A DNA stretch of 64,000 nucleotides, from assembly GCA_003864495.1 (NCBI GenBank), contig ML133438.1:682001-746000 (forward strand), written 5' to 3'. The notes under the pieces were generated by a model. The model saw only the letters and a list, made by a program, of their open reading frames with translations, was not told where the DNA came from and did not search any database. The stretch comes from Nemopilema nomurai. Its lineage: Eukaryota > Cnidaria > Scyphozoa > Rhizostomeae > Rhizostomatidae. How positions within the stretch are numbered: the first letter of the stretch is position 1; every line of letters starts with the position of its first letter. Below, one piece after another: positions 25,632 through 37,100 of this stretch. The position numbers and the translations under genes were made by a program.

Positions 25632-28600
25632 TTCACATCCTGTCAAAAAAGTTGGTATTACATTGTCAAAATGACAGACAGTGATATTCTCAGATTGGAG
25701 TATGAAAAGTGTAAAATGACAGCTAGAGCCAAGAATGAACACAGAAAGTTACTTTTTTGAAGCATCAAAATGAGAAGCAGGTTACAAGATGAGTTTTTGA
25801 GATGAGATCCAGTAAATGTTTCCCTCAAAGGGTTCCCCCAAGCCAGGCGAGCTTTAAAACCCAATCCACACAAATTTTCAAATAAAACTGAAATCCCTTA
25901 TGTTTGAAAATTACAAATCTCCAGATGTTCAAAAAATAAATCCTACTTTACTATCAAGAAAAAAATCATGTTACAAACAAAATTTAGCTCGAAATGTTTT
26001 GACGTGTTGTAAAAATTGGAAATGGAGTTCTTACCATATTCTTTGTAGAATATCGACTTAAAAACTGGAAAATTCTACATATCTTTTATCTTTTGATTAG
26101 GATTGATAAAGAAAGACTCACCTCTTCGTTGCAGTGACAAATTCCTTGACTGTGGGCTCCTTGTATGACCGCTTATCGACATACTTAACTTTGAATTTTC
26201 GATGCGGTCTGCAAAAAGAGATTTCATAGAAAAACTTACAGTAAAAATTAATTATCTACAAATCACCATAAGTGACACATATTGGCTAATTGCCTGTAAT
26301 GCTTAAATTAATTGCTTTGAAAATATTATTGTAACGTCTTCACAAATACTAACAAACTTTTCGAATCATAACTACTATATGACGAGCTACATCCGTTCAA
26401 GTATAACAGTGTTCAAAGATTTTAATAACTTTATCGGTACTTTAAAGAAACTTTTCTGCTGCTGATGAAAAAGTATTCATAATGAAAGTAATAAGATAAC
26501 TTATGCATAGCGGTCGTAAATATGTGAGAAGGATTCGCAATTAAAGCGTAAGAAAATCGAGACCAAGACTTACTATCAACGACACTAAACTCCCGAAATC
26601 AGCCGAACAAGATTAGCAACTTACATCACTTTTCTCCTAGGCTCTATAAGGGAACGTTTTTCAAAGCTCTTTATTCTGTCAATGAACGGGTCTCCTTCAG
26701 GCTGCAACAAATAAACACATACATTAATGAGAGTTTTAAATATAGAAATTTTTTGAATACCCCTTGAAGCACCTTGGAGATTACTGCACCCTTAGATATT
26801 GAATTTGTTACGATTCTATTTCAAAAACTATTCATAGAAAAGCATGATACCATTCCGAGTTCCCTAAATTGTTCAATACTATTTTCTTGAAAAAACATTT
26901 CTTTTACTATCATTTGCTTAAAACTGGCCAACGTAAAAGAATCGGTACCTGTTCCATAATAAACTTTTTTTACACGACTAAGACGATGGTGGTAAGGACT
27001 GAATCGACAATGAGATATACTCATACTTACTCTTAGTCCTCTAAATGAGCCCGCTAACTCTTCACTCAGCTGAAAATCAATTTTCGGTTCTCTGTATCTT
27101 AAAACATGTTAAGGAGTTTATATTTGAACCTAAGTTGTTTGTCTGTTCTGAGAAAAAACATTGAATGTTAATCCAATTAGAGGTAACAAGTAGTGCAGCA
27201 AATCAAAAGGATCTTGCGTAGAAATATTTCAAATAAAAACGGGGTTAAATTTCATATGACTTAGATAGCATTATCTTGCAACCAGAATATAACCCCAAGG
27301 CAAGAAACGATCAAAATTATGAGGGAAATTTTTTCCTTTCAGCTGACTAGCAACGGGACTGCTCTTCTTTTAGGCCAGCCCTAGCGCAGTAGAAGTTGGC
27401 TGGACCTGCAGGAGCCGGTTTGTATGCCTGAGCGCCAAGCACAACCTTTGGAGCAGAGTGATTAGGAAAACGCGAGTCCGGCTATTCAATTACCGGACAC
27501 CACAGATTCAATTAACGGACACCACAGGATGACCATTAGATCGGAAAACAAGGATACTTGAGTCTTCCTAGCCTTTTCGGTTTGAGAGATTTTCGCAAAA
27601 ATAGCTCTTTCTTCTGTCTGATCTTATCAGCCTTTTTGCTCTCGTCGTCTCGGAGCTCCTTCTTCAACTTCCTTAACCTGAAAATTTCATAGAAGAATCA
27701 GAACAGTTTGCAAACAAATAAGGATTTAAAATTAATGAAATTAATATGGGAAAATCAGCGGTTTTTCCGGACATCAAAAGAACTATAAAATATTTCTGCT
27801 TGGAATTCTTTGAACGAAAATGTTTGAAATACCTAGAATATTTCCTTAGACTGAGCAAATTCTCAAAAAAATGTGCCTCGGCTCAGTATTAACTTTACAT
27901 CAGATCTAGTCCTCCTAAGAAACAGTGGCACCTCATTGTAAACTTCATTGTCCTACCACAATGTACTTGCCAAAAAGTGACATTAATTTCACTTTCAAAT
28001 TTTCTTTTAAGCCTGAAAATCAAACTAATTCTCCCAATAATTCGAAAAACATTACCTGTAAATATCATTTAAACGGAGCCTTTTTGACCTTTCCTCTTCC
28101 TTTACTCTGTCCTAGAATACAACCAATAAATTGCTGCAAGTAAGATTAAAACAGAGCCAATAAAACGACACTGAACAGGCATACTGGCTATCTAATCTAA
28201 GTCACTTTGAACGAAATGATAAGCAAACCTCCTTTCGGCGTTCCAATTCTTTTTTTCGTTGCTTCGTGGTTTTTCTGTCATCAGGGTTAACTGTTTTTGG
28301 TAGTATGAGAACATCCTCTTCTGGTTGCAAAACCTCTGCAGACTTCTTTTCTTCAGTTGGAATTAGCCCCTCACCCATCTCCTGAAGCCAGCTGGGCTGG
28401 ATACAAAATGTTTTCAAGTAAATATTACAATGCTCCAATCATTAAAAAAAATTGGAATTATAATTGAGAAAGGTTGCCAAAATTCACATTACATTTTTTA
28501 TGCTAAGACAAAGAAAAAATGAAAATAGCTAGAAGAGCTGCAAATTGCCAAAAATATTATAGAAACATAAACATGTGGAAATAAACCTTGACTTCAAGCT

Positions 28601-31600
28601 TGATATTTTTCAAAAATTGGTGCTTTTTTTAACCATTTGAACTATGGACACCAGGATGATTTTTTACAAGTAGAAAATAAATGAAACTAACAAAAATAAA
28701 TGCTTGCAAACAAAACTTTCTACACAGGTAAAAGGGTTTTTACTTTTCTTGATTCAAAAGATTTACAACAAAACTAGATCAACCTTCTTTTTGAATTCTT
28801 CTTCTTCAAGGAACTTTAATTTATTTTGCAGCTTTTCTTTCTCCTTAAGGAAAAGCTTCTGTTTTTCTAGAGCTTGGCCTAAAATGTCCTAGAAAAACAA
28901 AGGAATTAAATCAACATTCTGCCTAATCTGTGTCTGAACTTTTTGCAGCAAACATAGTTCAAAAATCTGCTGAAAAACATTCAGTCTGTAAATTACCAGC
29001 ATCTGGCTAAGGATATAGCGTGTAAGCCTAATGGTTTGTTATGAAGCAAATCATCTGTACTCTTCATTCTCTTTCTTACATTGGCCATGGGCATCTGTCA
29101 TTTGTAAAGTTGTTATGCTACCCTCTACCTCTTTAAACATTAAGACACATTAAAAACAACACAAAGAGTCTTCAAAACATTTGAAACTAATTCACGCAAA
29201 GGAAATACAAGAAACTTGATATAGAATTTTGAGACCATATAAAAATGCTGATTGAGGCTGACTTTGATCCAAGACTCATTTTGTAGCTACAAAATGCAAC
29301 TATAAACTAGCTTTCAAGAACTAAATTTTTTCTCTTCACATACCTGATGGTCCTCATACTCTGGGTTGTAGGATGCTCCAGGATGACAAATTTCAACCGA
29401 TTTAAGAGATGAAGGCTTTGCACCAGCAGATTTTGGTTTCTGTGCCAAAATACAAATAAAACTAAAAATTGAAAGCAAGTCTTTTACATATTACCTTCAA
29501 CATTGACAAAATTATCTTAAAAAAATAGAGGGTAAAACTTAACAGAAAGTAACATGATGTGAAAATGCCATAAGAAATTTATAAAGCAAAGAAAACAAAT
29601 ATGAGCATTTGACCATCCAAACCCAAAACCCTAAATGCATTCAGCCTGTTGAAAAGTTCAAGTAATTGGGAAAATGGTTACTTGCCTTGCTTCATACCGT
29701 AAAGTTTAATAAAACTGGAAAAGTAACTTCTTATAAAAATAACCTTAGGTCGTATATCCTTTGTAGAGTCAATCCAGCTATCTCCTGAAAAGCAAAATTA
29801 ATTGTCAAAACTGAGAGCTAGGAAGTGTTGTAAACAGAGAAATTCGAAATTATTGTAAATTAATAGTATGAACAAAGGCTTGGTGACAAATAGATTAGAA
29901 AAACATACCATAAAAATTATCATTTAAAATGTTTAGCTCTTTAAAGGCTTATTTAATACATTGTTCTTTCTTGTTACTATACTTTTTGCTCTGAATGTAA
30001 AAGTTTGACGTCAGGAAAAGGTAAGTTTTTGAATAGGCAAGAAAAGGTCATGAAGTCTCCAAGAACAAATTTATTTCTGAGTGCCAATTCACAATGTAGT
30101 AACAATAACCCCAATGATTACCTTCCACTATAGATGATCTAGCCCAAACATCAGTATTAGCTTTGACCACTTTTTCAAGTAGCATTTGTTCTTTCATCTT
30201 TTGAGATGCTCGTCTTCTTTGTAATCTTACTTTTCTGGGCACAAATTCTTCTTCATCTGAAGATTGTGCTAATTCATTTGTATCTTTTGATACCTCTGTT
30301 TTACCTGTCTGAGCAGAACTATCTAAAAAGGCGAAATGAAGCAATATCTCTTATTTAAAGGTGAATTCTATCATGGATATACTTCTGTGATTTAGTGTTC
30401 TACCACCAGATTATCATCCTAACATAGAGTTATTAGAAAAATAAGTTCAAAACAATAGTACCTACACCTCTGAACCTACTTGAATACTCAAAGAAAAGAA
30501 TATGGGAAAAATTATGAAATTCAACTTATTTACAAACACCTTTCAGAAACTGTAACCTTAACTTTCCCTGTAACCTTAATACAAAATTGAACAAAAACAA
30601 AAGCATCCTACCATTTTCTGCCTGTGTTTTCTTTTCGATAAAGAAAAGGTCTTCATCTGTTTTTTCAGAAATAATTCCACTGAAATAAGAAAACATCCAA
30701 TCAGTTTGAGCCAATTTGAATTTATTTTTACATCCATTATATCTAGTAAATATTCAATGAATTATCTAAAAATACTATTTACCTAACAAAACTATACAAA
30801 GTTGCTTGTCTTAAATCAGACAACACGAAAAAGATTTTTTTCACTAACTTCCGTATGTATAATTTGTTGCCACCAAATTCTGGATAGTTATACCTACAAG
30901 CCATGGGTTATTAATTAATATCTATTCATGTCAATTTGACTTGTAGTTTCTGAGCAGTATTAAATATGAATTTTGCATATTTATAACTGCTATCCTAAGC
31001 CCAGTTCTTGTCCATGTTTTAATAGCAATGAGCTAAGAACAATGGAGATCGTACATTATGGCCAGGCCTTTTCGTGATGAAATTTTTGCAAAGGCGGCAA
31101 ACTGCCTGCATGGTTCAGCTTACGAGGGCGATTGGAAAATACCATTCTTTGTAGACAGAAAGAGTTCTTCTTTTCCTTGGGCTCTTCTAGAGTTAGATGT
31201 TAAGAAACGCTGATTGGTCAATTGTAACCAATCACACGTTCTTCTTGTCACCCTCTAGTGGTTTTGATCTGCAACTGGCTATTTATTTTGTCAGCTTTTG
31301 GTTATTTTCCAATGTTTGCATGCTCAGAGGAGTGTTGGATGAATGCCAAACGATTTATAATGCCAAAAAAGAGAAAATGATGCTTCAAGTCATTAACAAC
31401 TTGACCTTACATATAAGAATACCGTGACTTTTAAGAACTGACAAAGAGAAAACATGTTTGACCAGCTAAGTAAAAAAATAAGTGATAAGACTTGAAATCA
31501 ATCAAAGTTCGCTTTTTTTCAAGTTCTTCTTCAGAGTATGAATCATAATCTAATTCCAACTCGCTTGAAATGTTCTCTCCCTCATCCTCCCCGATGGCAT

Positions 31601-32897
31601 CGTCTATGTTTTCATATTCCTTTGGAGCCTCAACGCAAAGCCTTTTACTTTGAGGCTCCTCTACAACAGCCTTTCGATTTTTCTCTAAATAAATATCAAC
31701 AGCCCGTTCTAGTTTCAAATTGAAAACTGAGTACTGAATTGAATAATAGAGACAGCAAAAATAGCCACATGTTCTTCCTTTCTCTTGTGGATGAGAGAGT
31801 GATCGCCCACGTAAAACGAAAGGCCCAATTATGGCTTTGGTGTTAACTGTTATGGGATTTGTACAGGGAAAGATCAGTCAAATTGTCTTCCCTCTTACCT
31901 CCACCCATCGCTTCACAAGTGAATTATTGTTGTCTATTTAAAGTATCCAGTCAACCATAAACACTTCTGAATGAGCTTTTTAGTTAGATTATGAAGTTCA
32001 TGAGAAAAAGCAAACATTCAATTTCAATTAGTAGTTAAATTTCATTTTTTTTAGATTATAGATAGATATACATGCAATCCTCTTCAGAAGAAATTTGAAA
32101 AAAATCAATGTGATTCAAATGTTGGGTGATATAGCCTTTGTAGATCTACAATTCGTCACAGACAGGTAGTTTCTGTAGCTATAGAGATCATTATCAAAAT
32201 ACAAACTCTTTGTATTTTCCTTTTTAAAAACTTCCTAAGGCCTGGATCATTTCAGGTAAAAAATAAAGTACTGGAAATCCCACTGTCCCATCATGTGAAC
32301 ATATCCTCGTTTTACCATGAGCATTTCATACAGCCTCTACTTCCCTTAGCAAGCCAGCACATGTCTGGTTAGGCCAAATCCTTACTTGGCAATTTGAATC
32401 AACTCTTTAATGGTCATCGATTTTCAGTGAATGAGCAAATTTTATCTGCCATTCAATTAATAGTGTGAATGATTTCATAGACCCAACCGAGAATCTTTGA
32501 TACAAAAGCGAATGCTTTATACAGGTTGGCGCCATTGCGAGCGTTATATTCGGTACTGCAGGGCAGGGAGACAAGTGTTATTTTTAAAATTATTTAACCG
32601 GTTATTTTGCAACATTTGTGATGTTTCCGCGCAAATCTACGAGGTAGAAAATCATTCCCCGCGCACAAAAAATACTTTTCAGTCTCATCACGAACTGGAG
32701 AGTGCCCATTTGGCAATTTACTGCAGCGCGTATGTGGCGAAAAGCTATTACCCAGATCTCTCTTGTCTCCTGAGGTCATCCAAATGTTCTTCCACATCTA
32801 CAATGTCAGTTTTCTTTCTCCAACTTTTCTTTCTCTTCATACTCCCTTTCTTTTTCTTACTGCCAATTTTTTCCACGTTTTCGTGTTCCTCGGCCAT
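25632..32897 (-). CDS. NOP53: Ribosome biogenesis protein NOP53 (GLTSCR2 homologue)
   Basis: Thirteen minus-strand exons join in frame to 412 aa: 32752-32897, 30612-30679, 30122-30322, 29744-29784, 29344-29439, 28784-28888, 28229-28396, 28056-28111, 27558-27677, 27031-27097, 26625-26701, 26122-26208, 25632-25638. Family marks in order are a Lys-rich N-terminus with KSWRKK, DVEEHLDDLRRQERSGG, EKTDEDLFFIEKK, DVWAR, PGASYNPEYEDHQ, a long basic coiled-coil part, KRLGRLKYREPKIDFQLSEE, DRIKSFEKRSLIEPR and HRKFKVKYVDKR. NOP53 is a nucleolar 60S assembly factor that recruits the exosome-linked helicase for 5.8S rRNA 3' processing. The last exon adds only the final codon and stop and is the least certain. 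The first intron (about 2.07 kb) contains an unrelated minus-strand ORF. Confidence 0.9.
31431..31733 (-). other. Unassigned exon-like ORF inside NOP53 intron 1 (UBA-like fragment)
   Basis: The reading frame is open from a good acceptor at 31734-31736 (ctattattcaattcag in minus orientation) to the stop at 31431-31433. The beginning (FNLKLERAVDIYLEKNRK) resembles the last helix of UBA-like domains such as the one at the N-terminus of TDP2. It is followed by a very acidic tract (IGEDEGENISSELELDYDSY). It lies on the same strand as NOP53 but in its first intron, and NOP53 joins well without it. It could be an exon of a nested gene, an alternative NOP53 exon, or a decayed copy. I could not find partner exons. 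Confidence 0.35.
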
Positions 32898-34169
32898 GTT
32901 GTATTATTCGTTAGCCTCGCTCAGATGATTGCTTGCCTCGATTTCAATAATTCTTTCTGGAATCAATCATTGCATAGAATCACCGCTGTACTGATTGGAA
33001 ATGTAACGAATGGTTGAAACAAAGAAGGCAGGGTCAAAAATGACAACAAATCTTTTACATCGAGAGGTAACAGCCATGCCCGGTGCATCAGTCTTTTGAA
33101 GAAGCAAAGGCACTGCTTTTCTAGAAAAATGACGTCATTAGTAAAATGACATTGCTTTCGTTGGGCGACGCCATTGGTTAAGTTGTGTTGATTTCATCAA
33201 GTGCCGTTATCAAATGATGTCGTTACCTGTAAATTCTGTGGTAGAGTCCAGTCGTTTAAAAGAATGCAAGCTAACATGCATTGGTAATGGTAAGAATAGT
33301 CGGTACAGTGAATTGACTCCAATATATTCGTTTTACCAAAATGTCATAGCAAAGTCATAGAGTTTTTTATAACTCATTGTACTACTGCGCTACCATTCTA
33401 CATCAAATAAAATACATGACAGTGACTCTGCTGCTTAGAAAACATTTAACGACGTGGTTTTAGTTCAATGCAACTAAAATTCTGCACAAGCTCCACCCCA
33501 ACGCAATCAGCTAAACCAATACGCGTGTTTTGCACCATTAATTACACTCACTCTATCACTCATAGCTACACTGCAGTGAATACAACATTTATTTACCTCA
33601 ATAGATTATTTTGTACATTTTATCAGCTTCAAATAAAAATGGTGCTCTTACATAGTCTAATGAACACACGTTCAAATAAGTACTCTAAACTTTGAAGCCA
33701 TCATTATAAAATTAATGTGGAGTTCACAAGCCAGAAAATGAACTTGCCTTAAGGACTGTGCTATTCCAAGCTTAAATTATAAAGTGGTAAGTTTGAATAG
33801 TATCAATAAAAGGTTTCTGACTTTCTTATTTTTGTGTTATAGTTCCTTTACTTAGCTTTGTGATTCAGCAGAATGAGCGTCATTTTAACTAGCTCTTTCG
33901 AACAGTCAAACAGATTTGCAAAAAGCAACAGCTATCACTAAAAAGCCAGGCTACTTTTCCTTTTGTCTCTGGTTAGATCACGAGTGGGGCTAACAAGGAG
34001 GGTGACAATCTTTTCAAGGACAAGATTTGAAAGAGGCGTCAAAAAAAGGAAGAATGTTGGGAGGGAACTTTATATTTACAGAGGCTTCACATGATCTTTC
34101 TGGAAGCTTACAATGATCTACAGATATTATCGTTTCGATTTTTGATCGCACCCTGGCCAGTCTCCTCTT
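32898..34169. other. Intergenic region between NOP53 and the CUB/MAM receptor gene
   Basis: It contains the NOP53 promoter side and the 3' UTR of the receptor gene, both minus strand. The ORFs seen here (for example 33468-33695) have no recognisable features. I see no repeat or RNA gene. Confidence 0.45.
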
Positions 34170-37100
34170 TTAAGCAATATGTTGATCATTGTTGTGCAAG
34201 TTGGTAGCCAGCATGGAAATATAAAGACCCTCTGGTTGGTCTGCATCTACGACAGGCTTCTCGTTTTCTTGGAGTGTAACTTGTCCAAATTCACCAGCCT
34301 TGCATGGCGAAATATCTGCAGCTATGTTTGCAATGGAATTACCACCGGGTGGGTTAGGCTCCTGTAAATAGCCACTCTCGGTACTTTCTACTTCTCTGCT
34401 GTCAGAAATCTTCTGTTCATCGAATTCAGCATCCTTGCTCAATAAACAGACCTCTGATACCGTTTTAGATGGTGCTTTAAGGTCACAGGCTGTCAGGTAA
34501 TTTGTGTCCTCCTCTTCTAATACACCCATACCATTGAAGTGATCGACACCTGTGCTTGGAAACTGCATGAAATCTGAATGACCAGGTATTACAGGCGTTG
34601 AGTTTCTTCGTGTTCCGACATTAGGCTTTTTGAACGATTCGATCATCGGCGGTGCTGCACTTTCAGAACACCTTCTGTCTTGCCGGATAAACTTTTTTTG
34701 CTCAAATGGTGGTGAATTTGGTTGTGAGTTTTTTACATCAACCTTGGCCTTTACCTGGCTGGACTGAAGGGTCTGCTTTGAATGGCTTGCTGGTCGGTGG
34801 CATATTCTTTCTGAGATTATCTTCCTCCGCGGTTCCCCGGGAGCTTTCAGCTCAGAAGGTGCAAGATATTTTTCACCCTCCTCTTCTAATATGATATTGC
34901 CATGTTTAATTAATGGGCTTGACGAAGGTGAATTCAATGAGTGTTGCAACTTTGAACTTTTGATGCTTGCCAGCGGATGATTGGCGAAAGTGAGTTCTAC
35001 CGGGAGAGAGGCTCTTCGTTGCTGTTCGGAAGGTTTCTTGAACGAATTGATAACTGGAGGGAGAACATTTTCAGACATTCTTCGGCCCGCACTCATCATC
35101 ACTTTTCGCTCAAGCGCAGCGTCTGAAAACAAGGAATTCCTTAAGGGCTGAAAGCAGGGTAATCCTTGAAAGTTAAATTGACTGCCTTGGTTTGAAGCGG
35201 CTTCTGGCGGTGCTGTGGATTGCTCGAGTATTTCACGAAACACGCTCTCCTCGATTACGTCGTAAATTGCTTCATGATCTTTCTCTGGCTGTCTCTCTAA
35301 AAGAAGCACAAATGTCAATGAAAGATATATCTTTGACAATTAGTGTTGGAAAACAAACGAAAAAGTTTCAGGTCGGCCTACAAAAATTTCTCTTAAACTT
35401 TTGTTACAGGAATTAGATTACTCGCGTAATTGTCTGACTTGACTTCGGCTCGAGCTAAGAAGTGAAAAAGCACGGCAAGATGCATGGCGCGAAACATGGC
35501 CTTGTGCATGTCAGACCTTGCCTTGCCTCAAATCGTCCTACTTGATCTTAGAAATTCTGATTTACGCAATTTTGATTATAACTTGAAAGTTGAGTGTTCT
35601 TTCCTTGGAGTTTTGCAGAAAATATTCACAATGAAGTGCATTCGACGTTTTTTATGTTCCGTGTTTAAATCACATTATATACCCACGATCAAAACGTTAA
35701 AAAGTAATAATGATGGTTGAAGAGAGACAACCTTCGCTTGGGACAAGCTCAGATGGCTTTAATTCTGCTTCTAATGCAGCCCTGACATAATTACCTGCAG
35801 AGACAGTCAATTCAATGCCTCCTCTGCTTGCATTACAAATCGGCAATGTTTTTGCCTGCCTGCTTTCGGCGTTGAAAGCACCAAGGTGAACTGGGCAATG
35901 GTCAAATGATGGATTCTCTTTCCCTACTTCTGGACGTGCAATTATCTCTGTGGAAGGACCAGCTGGCAAAGGCCGTCTGTTCAGCGGACCATGACGGACG
36001 TATACGTTCTCTGCTTTGTCACGGGGCGATGACACTCCGTTTAGAACGTTTGGCTCCTCTACACTCCGCTTTTTTCTAAGCTTCATCACTACGCAAATTG
36101 TCACCATTACAAGCAACAGGCAAGCAAAACAGCTTAAGGCAATTATGATGGCTTGTGAATGATCGGGCTTCGAGACACTGGGGCTTGCTTGACCGAATAA
36201 ATTGGGACCTCCAGTTGTTCGTGAACTTGGCTGCGTTGAAGGAATCCCACCATCTAGGATTTACCAAAGAAAGTTAATCATGACATGTTACAAATGGCTC
36301 TCTGAAGTTTGTAGCTTAACACAAACACGGTGAAAATAACTGCCAAATTCAACTTAGAACAGGCTTCTAACATTTTTCATTTACCATTCCCTAGTGTAAG
36401 TGTCTTTGAAAGTGCTGCAAATTTCTTGCAAAGCATCCTCACCCCCTTTTGATGAAGTTGAGCTTGCACTGGTAGAAATTGTCCTCGCATTGACTGCAGT
36501 CGTAGTTGACGTTAGCCTCGTACTGACTGCAGCCGTGGTTGAAGTTGGCCTCGTACTGACTGCAGCCGTGGTTGAAGTTGGCCTCGTAGTGGCTGCAGTC
36601 GTAGTTGAAGCTGACCTCGCATTCACTGCAGTCGTTGTTGAAGTTGACCTCGTATTGACTGCAGTTGTTGTTGAAGTTGACCTCGTATTGACTGCAGTCG
36701 TTTTTGAAGTTAGCCTCGTATTGACTGCAGCCGTGGTTGAAGTTGGCCTCGTAGTGGCTGCAACCGTGGTCACTGGTGAGGTCGTGATTGGCTGCGTTGT
36801 TGGAATTGCTGCAATGAGTGAATCAATTCCATTTTATTATGAATACAAGCTGCATTCAAAGCCATGATTATGCTTTCCTTGACTATCTTTTAACTTTAGA
36901 TATGCATAAAAGAACGCAGAATTAAGATTTCTAGATTTTCCAACAAAATCGAAGTTTTCCACTTTCTTTACATTTTTGATAAATATGGCATAAGTAAATG
37001 GAGCACAACGATGATAAATACCCATACACGTAGACAAGGCAAATAGAACGATTTTACATTCTCTAAAGCCATTTCGAGAAAGAAAAGATTCTTAGATATC

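Noticed and set aside
30784..30906. Minus-strand ORF starting MACRYNYPEFGGNK with a donor that fits the next NOP53 exon in phase
   Set aside because: The true NOP53 first exon (KSWRKK, DVEEHLDDLRRQERSG) was found at 32752-32897 and joins in frame. This one has no NOP53 likeness.
31054..31212. Plus-strand ORF of about 51 codons starting MARPFRDEIFAKAA
   Set aside because: It is short, matches no family, and lies in the NOP53 intron with no splice or expression clue.
36385..36442. Extension of the Thr-rich exon to a donor at 36383-36384
   Set aside because: It would give a stop at the junction with the TM exon. The donor gtgagg ending the exon at 36443 keeps the frame into the transmembrane segment.
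36400..36867. Long plus-strand ORF (155 codons) rich in Val, Leu and Glu
   Set aside because: It is the antisense shadow of the Thr-rich repeat exon of the receptor gene.
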